From contig CALLNU010000030.1 in NCBI GenBank assembly GCA_938005465.1, positions 1-37,250 on the forward strand: a DNA stretch of 37,250 bases, in the 5' to 3' direction. Source of the DNA: an uncultured Collinsella sp. (GTDB lineage Bacteria > Actinomycetota > Coriobacteriia > Coriobacteriales > Coriobacteriaceae). Under the pieces are notes generated by a model. That model searched no databases and was not told where the DNA came from. It saw only the letters and a program-made list of their open reading frames with translations. Position numbers and translations under genes: made by a program. Positions 23,092 through 31,294 of this stretch are shown here, piece after piece (the first letter of the stretch is position 1; each line of letters begins with the position of its first letter).

Positions 23092-23328
23092 ATGGCAGAT
23101 CAGAAGACCTTCGAGCGCGTTTGCGACGTTATCCGCGAGACCGCCGGTCTTGACGATGTCGAGATGAAGCCCGAGTCCACGCTCGAGGAGATTGGCCTCG
23201 ACAGCCTGGGCACCGTCGAGATCCTCGTTGCCGTCGAGGACGAGTTTGGTATCCAGCTCGATACCGAGGAGAACCCCAAGACGGTCGGCGAGTTCGCCGA
23301 TACGGTCGAGGCGGCATTGGAGAAGTAG
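23092..23328 (+). CDS. acpP: Acyl carrier protein
   Basis: A 78-residue acidic ACP. The phosphopantetheine attachment Ser38 lies in LDSLGTVEI; the helices flanking it (EEIGL and VEILVAVEDEFGI) are typical. AAAGGAG lies 8 nt before the ATG. It sits between fabH and fabK, two nucleotides ahead of fabK, as in streptococcal and clostridial FASII clusters. Confidence 0.96.
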   Translation: MADQKTFERVCDVIRETAGLDDVEMKPESTLEEIGLDSLGTVEILVAVEDEFGIQLDTEENPKTVGEFADTVEAALEK

Positions 23329-23330
23329 AG

Positions 23331-24275
23331 ATGCTCAAGACTCCTCTCTGCGATCTGCTCGGCATCGAAAAGCCCGTGTTCCAGGGCGGTATGGCCTGGA
23401 TTGCCGATGCCTCGCTTGCCTCGGCTGTGTCCGAGGCCGGCGGGCTGGGAATCATCGCGGCCATGAATGCCGACGCCAACTGGCTGCGCGATCAGATTCA
23501 CGAGCTGCGCACCAAGACGGATAAGCCCTTTGGCGTGAACGTCATGCTCATGAGCCCGTTTGCCGACGAGGTCGCACAGGTTGTAATCGACGGGCAAGTG
23601 CCGGTCGTCGTGACGGGTGCCGGCAATCCCACCAAGTACATGAAGGCTTGGAACGACGCCGGCATCAAGGTCATCCCGGTCGTTGCCTCGGTGGCGCTGG
23701 CCCGCCTCGTGGCACGTCGTGGAGCCACGGCGGTTGTTGCCGAGGGTACCGAATCGGGCGGCCATATTGGCGAGACCTCGACGATGGCACTGGTGCCGCA
23801 GGTCGTCGATGCGGTCGACATTCCCGTTGTGGCCGCCGGCGGTATTGCCGACGGCCGCGGCGTGGCGGCCGCCTTTATGCTGGGCGCCGAAGGCGTGCAA
23901 GTGGGTACGCGCTTTCTGGTCGCAGACGAGTGCACCGTCTCGGAGCAGTACAAAGAGATGGTCCTGAAGGCCAACGACACTTCGACGCGTGCGACCGGTC
24001 GCTCGACGGGACATCCGGTGCGCGCCCTCAAGAGCCCCTTCACCAACGCCTATGCCAAGAGCGAGGGTTCCGGTGCGAGTGCCGAGGAGCTCGGTGCTTT
24101 GGGAACCGGTGCACTTCGCAAGGCCGCCAAGGACGGCAATTACGAAGAGGGTTCGTTTTTGTGTGGACAGATTGCCGGCATGGTTAGCGAGCGCCAGAGC
24201 GCACGCGAAATCGTCGACGACCTGGTCGATGGCGCCGAGCGCGTCCTGAAGGGTGCGTCCGCATGGGTAGCGTAG
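23331..24275 (+). CDS. fabK: Enoyl-[ACP] reductase II (FMN-dependent)
   Basis: A 314-residue flavoenzyme of the 2-nitropropane dioxygenase-like fold that performs the last reduction of each elongation cycle. Evidence: FQGGMAWIADASLASAVSEAGGLG at the N-terminus, the catalytic-His motif ESGGHIG, VVAAGGIADGRGVAAAFMLGAEGVQVGTRF for FMN phosphate. Full length. FabK enzymes differ from FabI and are known to be triclosan-refractory. No fabI is seen in the window. The 3' end overlaps fabD by 13 nt. Confidence 0.94.
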   Translation: MLKTPLCDLLGIEKPVFQGGMAWIADASLASAVSEAGGLGIIAAMNADANWLRDQIHELRTKTDKPFGVNVMLMSPFADEVAQVVIDGQVPVVVTGAGNPTKYMKAWNDAGIKVIPVVASVALARLVARRGATAVVAEGTESGGHIGETSTMALVPQVVDAVDIPVVAAGGIADGRGVAAAFMLGAEGVQVGTRFLVADECTVSEQYKEMVLKANDTSTRATGRSTGHPVRALKSPFTNAYAKSEGSGASAEELGALGTGALRKAAKDGNYEEGSFLCGQIAGMVSERQSAREIVDDLVDGAERVLKGASAWVA

Positions 24276-25189
24276 CGTTTCTGTTTGCCGGCCAGGGTGC
24301 CCAACACCCCGCGATGGGCGTCGACCTGGTCGAGGCATCGCCGGCGGCTGCCGAGGTGTTCGCCATTGCCGACGAGGTGCGCCCGGGGACCAGCGAGCAA
24401 TGCCGGAGTGCCTCCAAGGAGGAGCTGTCGCAGACCGAGAATACGCAGCCGTGTGTGTTCGTTCACGACCTGGCAGCGGCTGCCGCCCTGCGCGAGCGCG
24501 GCGTGGTGCCTGCCGCCTGTGCAGGATTCTCGCTGGGCGAGGTCGCCGCGCTCACCTTTGCGGGGGCATTCGATACGCGAGCGGGCTTTGAGCTCGTGTG
24601 CGAGCGCGCGGCTTTGATGGCCACGGCGGCCGAGCGTCACCCCGGCGGCATGCGCGCCGTCATCAAACTCGATGCGGTGCAAGTCGAGGGCCTGGCAAAA
24701 CAGGCCGGCGAGGACTGCTGGCCGGTCAACTACAACAGCCCGCAGCAGACGGTTGTGGCCGGAACGCCCGAGGCGCTGCAGGAGCTCGACGCCTTGGTAA
24801 AAGAGGCTGGTGGCCGGGCCATGAAGGTCGCGGTGTCGGGTGCATTCCATAGCCCCTATATGGTCGAGGCGACCTGTGGCCTTGCTGCATATATTGAGGC
24901 CGGTCACGCGCCGTCCCCTTTGCTCATTCCTGTTATGGCAAATATGACGGCGGCGCCTTATCCGGCCGACCCGCAGGCGGCATCGGAGGTGCTGGCCAAC
25001 CAGGTGAGTCATGCCGTGCGCTGGGTCGACACGCTGCATGCTCTGCAGGATCAAGGCGTCGACACGTTTATTGAGGTCGGCCCCGGCAAAACGCTGTCCG
25101 GCCTGGTTAAGCGTACGCTGAGCGATGTTCGCGTGTATTCGTGCGAAACGGCCGAGCAGGTCGCAGCTATTGCCGACGAACTCGTATAG
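24263..25189 (+). CDS. fabD: Malonyl-CoA:ACP transacylase
   Basis: A 308-residue transacylase that loads malonate onto ACP. Catalytic Ser90 is in GFSLGE and His196 in GAFHSPYM; the N-terminal FLFAGQGAQ and C-terminal EVGPGKTLSGL are present. It overlaps fabK by 13 nt in another frame, indicating translational coupling. fabG begins 30 nt later. Confidence 0.95.
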   Translation: MGSVAFLFAGQGAQHPAMGVDLVEASPAAAEVFAIADEVRPGTSEQCRSASKEELSQTENTQPCVFVHDLAAAAALRERGVVPAACAGFSLGEVAALTFAGAFDTRAGFELVCERAALMATAAERHPGGMRAVIKLDAVQVEGLAKQAGEDCWPVNYNSPQQTVVAGTPEALQELDALVKEAGGRAMKVAVSGAFHSPYMVEATCGLAAYIEAGHAPSPLLIPVMANMTAAPYPADPQAASEVLANQVSHAVRWVDTLHALQDQGVDTFIEVGPGKTLSGLVKRTLSDVRVYSCETAEQVAAIADELV

Positions 25190-25219
25190 CCCACAGGGCT
25201 GTAAACCGAAAGGAACGAC

Positions 25220-25993
25220 ATGGGCAACTTGAACAACGGCGCGTTCGAGCGCGACGGATCGCGCCGCGTGGCGCTGGTCACGGGCGGTTCGCGCGGCATC
25301 GGTCGCGCTTGTGCCGTGGGCTTGGCGGAGGATGGCTGCGATATCGCCGTCGTCTATGCCGGCAGCGTCGATGCGGCGCGCGAGACGTGCGACGCCTGCG
25401 AGGCGGCTGGCGCCACGGCGCGCTCATATCAATGCGACGTGGCCGACCCCGCTGCCGTCAACGCGTGCGTGGAAGCGGTCCTCAACGACTTTGGCTCCAT
25501 TTGGGCGCTCGTCAACAACGCTGGCATCACCCGCGATGGCCTGCTCATGCGCATGGGCGATGACGCCTTCGATCGCGTGCTCGATGTCAATCTTAAAGGA
25601 ACGTTTAACACGACGCGCGCGCTCACCAAGACCTTTATGCGCCAGCGCGGCGGCTGCGTCGTCAACATGAGCTCGGTCGTGGGCCTGATGGGCAATGCCG
25701 GGCAAGCCAACTACGCTGCCTCCAAGGCGGGCGTGATCGGCCTGACCAAGGCGGTGGCGCGCGAGCTTGCGCCCCGCGGCGTACGAGTGAACGCGGTTGC
25801 CCCCGGGTTTGTCGAGACGGATATGACGGCAAAGCTCTCGGAGAAGGTGCGTACGGTAACCGAGGAGCAGATTCCCCTTAAGCGTATGGCGCGCCCCGAG
25901 GAGGTGGCCGGCGTAGTGCGCTTTCTGGCGAGTGATGCGGCTGCCTACATTACGGGTGAGGTCGTGCGCGTCGACGGCGGAATGGCGATGTAG
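25220..25993 (+). CDS. fabG: 3-oxoacyl-[ACP] reductase
   Basis: A 257-residue NADPH-dependent SDR enzyme that reduces 3-oxoacyl-ACP. NADP motif TGGSRGIG (21-28), NNAG (99-102) and catalytic Ser152, Tyr165 and Lys169 (equivalent to E. coli 138, 151, 155). A ~14-residue N-terminal extension (MGNLNNGAFERDGS) precedes the fold, but ATG 25220 has the only good ribosome binding site (AAAGGAA). C-terminal ITGEVVRVDGG is typical. Confidence 0.95.
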   Translation: MGNLNNGAFERDGSRRVALVTGGSRGIGRACAVGLAEDGCDIAVVYAGSVDAARETCDACEAAGATARSYQCDVADPAAVNACVEAVLNDFGSIWALVNNAGITRDGLLMRMGDDAFDRVLDVNLKGTFNTTRALTKTFMRQRGGCVVNMSSVVGLMGNAGQANYAASKAGVIGLTKAVARELAPRGVRVNAVAPGFVETDMTAKLSEKVRTVTEEQIPLKRMARPEEVAGVVRFLASDAAAYITGEVVRVDGGMAM

Positions 25994-26032
25994 AAACCAG
26001 GGCCGAAGAACGGCTTGGATGAGGAGACCATG

Positions 26033-27280
26033 ATGGAACAGAGAGTTGCAATCACCGGTATCGGTGCCGTGTCGCCGCTCGGCAACACCGCGCTTGCCAC
26101 CTGGGCGGCAATGTGTGCTGGCACGTGCGGCATCGGCCCGATCACGCACTTCGATACCGATGCGTTTGCCGTCAAGGTGGCAGCCGAGGTCAAGGGCTTT
26201 GACGGCAACGAGTACTTTGGCAAGCGTGACGCCAAGCATCTCGACCCCTGCGTTCAGTTTGCGATGGCGGCTTCGGACGAAGCCATGCACGATGCGGGCT
26301 TTGATGTCGAAGGCGCCATTGATCGCGAGCGCCTGGGCGTCTACGTGGGCTCGGGCGTGGGCGGCATGACGACGCTCGTCGACAACGTCCATACGATTGC
26401 CGAACGTGGGCCCCGCCGCGCATCGCCCTATATGATCGCGATGATGATCCCCAACATGGCATCGGGCAATATCGCAATCCGCCACAAGGCAAAGGGCCCG
26501 ACCCTGCCCGTGGTGACCGCGTGCGCAACCTCGGCCCATGCGGTGGGCGAGGCGTTCCGCGCCATAAAGCACGGCTATGCCGACGCGATCCTCGCGGGCG
26601 GCGCCGAGGCCGCAATTATCCCCGATGCCGTTGCGGGCTTTACGTCCTGCCGCGCATTGACCACCAACCCTGATCCCGCGACGGCTTGCCGCCCGTTCGA
26701 TGCAGACCGCGATGGCTTTGTGATGGGCGAGGGCGCCTGCGTGCTCGTGCTCGAGAGCATGGAACATGCGCAGGCGCGCGGTGCGCACATTTATGCCGAG
26801 GTCGTGGGCTACGGCAACACCGATGATGCCTATCACATCACGAGCCCTGATCCCGAGGCTGCCGGCATTGCCCGCGCGATATCGCTGGCGGTGACCGAGG
26901 GCGACGTCAGGCCTTCCGAGGGCCTCTACATCAATGCCCACGGCACATCGACCAAGCTCAACGATTCGTCCGAGACGGCGGGCATTAAGCGTGCGCTCGG
27001 CGAGGACGCGGCGCGCGCCGCGCACGTCTCGTCGACTAAGTCGATGACCGGCCACATGATCGGTGCCACGGGCGCCATCGAGGTCATGGCCTGCGCCATG
27101 GCGCTCGAGCAGGGCGTGGTGCCGCCGACCATTAACTACCACACGCCCGATCCCGCCTGCGATCTTGACTACACGCCCAATCGCGCGGTTCGCGCTGACC
27201 TTACCTGGGCGCTTTCGACCAACCTGGGCTTTGGCGGACACAACGCCGCCATCGCGCTGCGTAGATATACGAGGAGCTAG
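26033..27280 (+). CDS. fabF: 3-oxoacyl-[ACP] synthase II
   Basis: A 415-residue KAS II condensing enzyme. Active site Cys164 (TACATSA), His303 (NAHGTS) and His341 (TGHMIGA). ATG 26033 is preferred because GAGGAG ends 6 nt upstream; ATG 26030 and TTG 26015 are in frame but worse placed. accB begins 3 nt after the stop. No separate fabB or fabM for unsaturated fatty acid synthesis is present in the cluster. Confidence 0.95.
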   Translation: MEQRVAITGIGAVSPLGNTALATWAAMCAGTCGIGPITHFDTDAFAVKVAAEVKGFDGNEYFGKRDAKHLDPCVQFAMAASDEAMHDAGFDVEGAIDRERLGVYVGSGVGGMTTLVDNVHTIAERGPRRASPYMIAMMIPNMASGNIAIRHKAKGPTLPVVTACATSAHAVGEAFRAIKHGYADAILAGGAEAAIIPDAVAGFTSCRALTTNPDPATACRPFDADRDGFVMGEGACVLVLESMEHAQARGAHIYAEVVGYGNTDDAYHITSPDPEAAGIARAISLAVTEGDVRPSEGLYINAHGTSTKLNDSSETAGIKRALGEDAARAAHVSSTKSMTGHMIGATGAIEVMACAMALEQGVVPPTINYHTPDPACDLDYTPNRAVRADLTWALSTNLGFGGHNAAIALRRYTRS

Positions 27281-27283
27281 AGC

Positions 27284-27757
27284 ATGGATTCCAAAAGACT
27301 TGCCGAGATAGCCGATGTTATGGAGGACCGCGGCCTCACGCGCGTACGCGTTGAGGAGCCCGATGGCACCGCGGTCGAACTCGAGCGCGCGAGCGCCGCA
27401 CAGCCGGTTGCCGTGCCCATGCCCATGCCGAGCGCTATGGCCGCTCCAGTTGCAGCTCCCACAGTCGCGCCTGCCGCACCGGAGCCCGCCGCGCAGACAC
27501 CTGCCGCCGCACCGGAGCCCAAGGGCACCGAGGTGACCGCTCCCATGGTCGGCGTTTTCTATGCTGCCCCGGCGCCGGGCGACGAGCCGTTTGTGCACGT
27601 GGGCTCTAAGGTCAAGGCCGGCGAGACGCTCTGCATCATCGAGGCCATGAAGGTTCTCAACGAGGTAACGGCAGAGGCAGACGGCGAGGTGCTCGAGATC
27701 TGCGTGGCCGACGGCGACCTCGTGGAGTTCGGCAGCTGCCTCATGAGGATCGGATAG
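27284..27757 (+). CDS. accB: Acetyl-CoA carboxylase biotin carboxyl carrier protein
   Basis: A 157-residue BCCP. A short N-terminal helix domain (MDSKRLAEIADVMEDRGL), a mobile Pro/Ala-rich linker at ~45-85, then the biotinyl domain with Lys123 in EAMKVLNE, the residue modified by BirA. Normal length. It sits between fabF and fabZ, as in the streptococcal cluster. Confidence 0.95.
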   Translation: MDSKRLAEIADVMEDRGLTRVRVEEPDGTAVELERASAAQPVAVPMPMPSAMAAPVAAPTVAPAAPEPAAQTPAAAPEPKGTEVTAPMVGVFYAAPAPGDEPFVHVGSKVKAGETLCIIEAMKVLNEVTAEADGEVLEICVADGDLVEFGSCLMRIG

Positions 27758-27766
27758 GTGATATCC

Positions 27767-28189
27767 ATGAACAAAGAAGAGCTCAAGAAGCTGTTACCGC
27801 ATCGCGAGCCGATGCTTTTGCTCGACGAAGCCGAGCTGGTGGGCGACGAGGCCCACGGCAAGATCACGATTACGGGCGACGAATACTTTTTGCAGGGGCA
27901 TTTTCCGGGAAACCCGGTGGTCCCCGGCGTGATCCAGTGCGAGATGCTCGCCCAAAACTGCTGCGTGCTGCTGATGGGCGATGAGGAGGCGCGCGGCGCG
28001 ACGCCGTTCTACACGAGTCTGGACAAGGTGCGCTTTAAGCGTCCGGTGCGCCCGGGCGACACGGTTGATCTGGTGTGCACCATCACGCGTGCGCGCGGGC
28101 CGTTCCGCTTTGCGACGGGTACTGCGAGCGTCAACGGTGAGGTTTGCTGCCGCGCCGATATGTCTTTTGCACTCATGCACGAAAGTTAA
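27767..28189 (+). CDS. fabZ: 3-hydroxyacyl-[ACP] dehydratase
   Basis: A 140-residue hot-dog-fold dehydratase. Catalytic His45 in GHFPGNPVVPG and Glu59 in QCEML. ATG 27767 is chosen over in-frame GTG 27758 because TAGGTGA overlaps that GTG and is well spaced for the ATG. The N-terminal LPHREPMLLLDE is typical. accC begins 10 nt later. Confidence 0.95.
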   Translation: MNKEELKKLLPHREPMLLLDEAELVGDEAHGKITITGDEYFLQGHFPGNPVVPGVIQCEMLAQNCCVLLMGDEEARGATPFYTSLDKVRFKRPVRPGDTVDLVCTITRARGPFRFATGTASVNGEVCCRADMSFALMHES

Positions 28190-28199
28190 GGAAGGCTTC

Positions 28200-29543
28200 A
28201 TGTTCGATAAAGTGCTCATCGCCAACCGCGGCGAAGTCGCGGTCCGTGTTATCCGCGCGTGCCGCGATATGGGCATCAAGACCGTCGCCGTTTATTCCAC
28301 GGCCGATGCGGACGCGCTGCACGTGCAGCTTGCCGACGAGGCGTATTGCATCGGCGGTCCGCGTCTTGCCGAGAGCTACCTCAACGACGATGCTGTGCTC
28401 ACCTGTGCCGTAAAGTCGGGAGCTAAGGCAATTCATCCCGGCTATGGCTTTTTCTCCGAGAAGGCGAGCTTCGTGCGCGACTGCGACAAGTATGGCCTGG
28501 CGTTTGTTGGTCCTTCGGCCAAGGTGATCGACAGCATGGGCGACAAGGACGCCGCACGTCGAACGGCTGCCGCGGCGGGCGTGCCCATCGTGCCGGGCTG
28601 CGATTTGCTCAAAAGTCCCGAGGAGGCAACGGCCGAGGCTGAGCGCATTGGCTGCCCCGTGCTTATTAAGGCGCGTGCGGGCGGCGGCGGTCGCGGTATT
28701 CGTAAGGTCGAGCGCGTGGAAGATGCGGCAAAGGCCTTTATTGAAGCACGCGCCGAGGGCGAGGCCGTTTTTGGCGACGGCGAGTGCTACATGGAGAAGT
28801 TCGTCGCGCCGGCGCATCACGTTGAGGTACAGATTATGGCCGATAAGCAGGGCCATGTGTTTTCGCTCGGCGAGCGCGAGTGCTCGGTGCAGCGTCGCAA
28901 CCAAAAGCTGATCGAGGAGAGCCCCGCGCCGTGCCTCGACGGACACGACGACATTCGTGCTCGCATGCACAAGGCAGCGCGTGACCTGGCTCGTGCCGTC
29001 GGCTACGAAGGAGCCGGTACCATCGAGTTCCTGTATTCGGACGACGGCAATTTCTACTTTATGGAAATGAACACGCGCTTGCAGGTGGAGCATCCGGTTA
29101 CGGAGTTTGTGACCGATACCGACTTGGTCAAGTGGCAGCTGCGCTTGGCAGCCGGCCAGCCTCTGCCCTTTGAGCAGGAGGATATGCCGGTCCGCAACCA
29201 CGCCATGGAGTGCCGCATCAATGCCGAAACGCCGGACTTTCTGCCGTCATGCGGAACGGTCACCGCGTTGCGTGTGCCGGGTGGTCCGCGCGTGCGCTGG
29301 GATTCCGCCATGTTTACCGGTGCGAAAGTTCCGCCGTACTACGACTCCATGCTTGGCAAGCTCATCGTGTGTGCGCCCACGCGTGACGGCGCCATTCGCA
29401 AGATGCGCTCGGCCCTGGGCGAGCTCGTGATTGAGGGCGTGAGCGAAAACAGCGAGCTTCAGCTCGACGTGCTGGCAAACGACGAGTTCTTGTCGGGCAT
29501 GTATCACACCGATCTGATGGGGCATCTCTATGCTGATGAATAG
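28200..29543 (+). CDS. accC: Acetyl-CoA carboxylase, biotin carboxylase subunit
   Basis: A 447-residue ATP-grasp enzyme that carboxylates biotin on AccB using bicarbonate and ATP. N-terminal FDKVLIANRGEVAVRVIRACRDMG-type start, Gly-rich loop RAGGGGRGIRKV, and catalytic EMNTRLQVEHPVTE starting at Glu289. ATG 28200 is the family start behind AAGGAAGG. The last 14 nt overlap the next gene, so translation is coupled. Confidence 0.96.
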   Translation: MFDKVLIANRGEVAVRVIRACRDMGIKTVAVYSTADADALHVQLADEAYCIGGPRLAESYLNDDAVLTCAVKSGAKAIHPGYGFFSEKASFVRDCDKYGLAFVGPSAKVIDSMGDKDAARRTAAAAGVPIVPGCDLLKSPEEATAEAERIGCPVLIKARAGGGGRGIRKVERVEDAAKAFIEARAEGEAVFGDGECYMEKFVAPAHHVEVQIMADKQGHVFSLGERECSVQRRNQKLIEESPAPCLDGHDDIRARMHKAARDLARAVGYEGAGTIEFLYSDDGNFYFMEMNTRLQVEHPVTEFVTDTDLVKWQLRLAAGQPLPFEQEDMPVRNHAMECRINAETPDFLPSCGTVTALRVPGGPRVRWDSAMFTGAKVPPYYDSMLGKLIVCAPTRDGAIRKMRSALGELVIEGVSENSELQLDVLANDEFLSGMYHTDLMGHLYADE

Positions 29544-31254
29544 AAAAGCGAAGACGGTCAACGTCCTCGAGGGACCGATGACCGAGTCGTGCGCCGAGTT
29601 TCCCGCGCGCCACGTGTTTATCAAGTGCCCGGAGTGCCGCCGCGTGATCGATGAGGCACGCCTACACGACAACCTCGAGGTCTGCCCTCGTTGCGGCAAA
29701 CACTTTCGCGTGAGCGGTCGCGCGCGCATGCGCATGACGGTCGACGAGGGCACGTTTGAGGAATGGGATGCCAGTCTGGCGCCGGAGGACTTCCTTTCGT
29801 TTCCCGGCTATGCCGACAAGCTCAAGAGCGTGAGCGAACGTTCGGGCGAGCGCGATGCCGTTGTGTGCGGCAAGGGCAAAATCTGCGGTTGCGATACGGC
29901 GCTCTTCTTTATGGACGCCAACTTTATGATGGGCTCGATGGGTTCCGTGGTGGGCGAGAAGATCTGTCGCACATTTGAGCATGCGATCGAGCTGGGATTG
30001 CCGGTTGTCGGCTTTACCGTTTCGGGCGGCGCGCGCATGCAAGAGGGCGTGACGTCGCTTATGCAGATGGCCAAGATTTCTGCGGCGGTTAGGCGCCACA
30101 GCGAGGCGGGCGGTCTGTATATCACGGTGCTCACTGACCCCACGACCGGAGGCGTAACCGCGAGCTTTGCAATGGAGGGCGATATTATCCTGGCCGAGCC
30201 CGATGCCCTGACGGCATTTGCCGGCCCGCGCGTGATCGAGCAGAACATGCACAAGCGCCTGCCCAAGGGATTCCAGCGCTCCGAGTTTTTGCTGGAGCAC
30301 GGCTTTTGCGATGCCGTTGTTCCGCGTGGCGAGATTGCGCTCACGGTAGGCGAGCTGCTGGCGCTGCACGAAGGGCACGCGCCCGGCCTGGGGGCACCGC
30401 ATGAGATCGTGCATACGGGTCGCCGCGGCAAAAAGTTGGGACACTTGTTCAAGCGCTCGGCCGCACCAAAAACCGCGCTCGAGATTGTCAAACAGACCCG
30501 CTCGGCAGATCGCGCCACGGCAGGCGAGATGATCTCGCTGGGCCTGGATGGATTTGTGGAGCTGCACGGCGACCGCTACTTTGGCGACGACGCCGCCGTG
30601 GTGGGTGGCATTGGCTGGAAAGACGGACGTCCTGTGACGGTTATCGCCATCGAGCGCGGCACCACGACCAAAGAGCGCATGCGTCGCAACTTTGGCATGG
30701 CACATCCCGAGGGCTACCGCAAAGCGCGTCGCCTTATGCGCCAGGCCGAAAAGTTTGGTCGACCGGTTCTGTGCCTGGTCGATACTTCGGGCGCGTTTTG
30801 CGGCATCGGTGCCGAGGAGCGCGGCCAGGGCGAGGCGATTGCTCAGAATCTCATGGAGATGAGCGGCCTTAAGACACCGATTGTCTCGGTGGTGACAGGC
30901 GAGGGCGGCTCTGGTGGCGCGCTGGCGCTGTCCGTGGCCGACCGCATCCTGATGCTCTCGAGCTCGGCCTATTCAGTCGTGAGCCCCGAGGCCTGTGCGT
31001 CGATCCTGTGGAAGGATACCGAGCGTGCGGATGAAGCCGCCGAGGCGCTTAAGCTCACGGCCCCCGATCTGCTGGCGCTCGGCATCATCGACGGCATTGT
31101 TGACGATAAGGGCCTGTCGCATGAGGAGATCGCCGGTGCCGTCATGTCCTCGGCATTTGATGCCTTCGATACGCTTGGGCAGCTCGACGACGCGACCCTC
31201 ACAAACCTCCGCTACGAAAAGTACCGCGCAATCGGTCGATACCGCACGATGTGA
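29530..31254 (+). CDS. accDA: Fused acetyl-CoA carboxylase carboxyltransferase (beta-alpha)
   Basis: A 574-residue single chain containing both carboxyltransferase halves, which transfer CO2 from carboxybiotin to acetyl-CoA. AccD part: zinc ribbon Cys33, Cys36, Cys52, Cys55, then the crotonase-like domain to ~285 (SGGARMQEG, MEGDIILAEPDALTAFAGPRVIEQ). AccA part from ~310: ELHGDRYFGDD, HPEGYRKARRLM, VDTSGAFCGIGAEERGQ, EGGSGGALALSVADRILML. The long N-terminal helical region of stand-alone AccA is shortened to a linker. The start overlaps accC; ATG 29536 is an alternative. Last of the lipid genes; no terminator follows before the PTS gene. Confidence 0.95.
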   Translation: MLMNRKAKTVNVLEGPMTESCAEFPARHVFIKCPECRRVIDEARLHDNLEVCPRCGKHFRVSGRARMRMTVDEGTFEEWDASLAPEDFLSFPGYADKLKSVSERSGERDAVVCGKGKICGCDTALFFMDANFMMGSMGSVVGEKICRTFEHAIELGLPVVGFTVSGGARMQEGVTSLMQMAKISAAVRRHSEAGGLYITVLTDPTTGGVTASFAMEGDIILAEPDALTAFAGPRVIEQNMHKRLPKGFQRSEFLLEHGFCDAVVPRGEIALTVGELLALHEGHAPGLGAPHEIVHTGRRGKKLGHLFKRSAAPKTALEIVKQTRSADRATAGEMISLGLDGFVELHGDRYFGDDAAVVGGIGWKDGRPVTVIAIERGTTTKERMRRNFGMAHPEGYRKARRLMRQAEKFGRPVLCLVDTSGAFCGIGAEERGQGEAIAQNLMEMSGLKTPIVSVVTGEGGSGGALALSVADRILMLSSSAYSVVSPEACASILWKDTERADEAAEALKLTAPDLLALGIIDGIVDDKGLSHEEIAGAVMSSAFDAFDTLGQLDDATLTNLRYEKYRAIGRYRTM

Positions 31255-31294
31255 CAAAGGGACAGCCCGCATGTCATATTGGGAAAGGCGTTCC

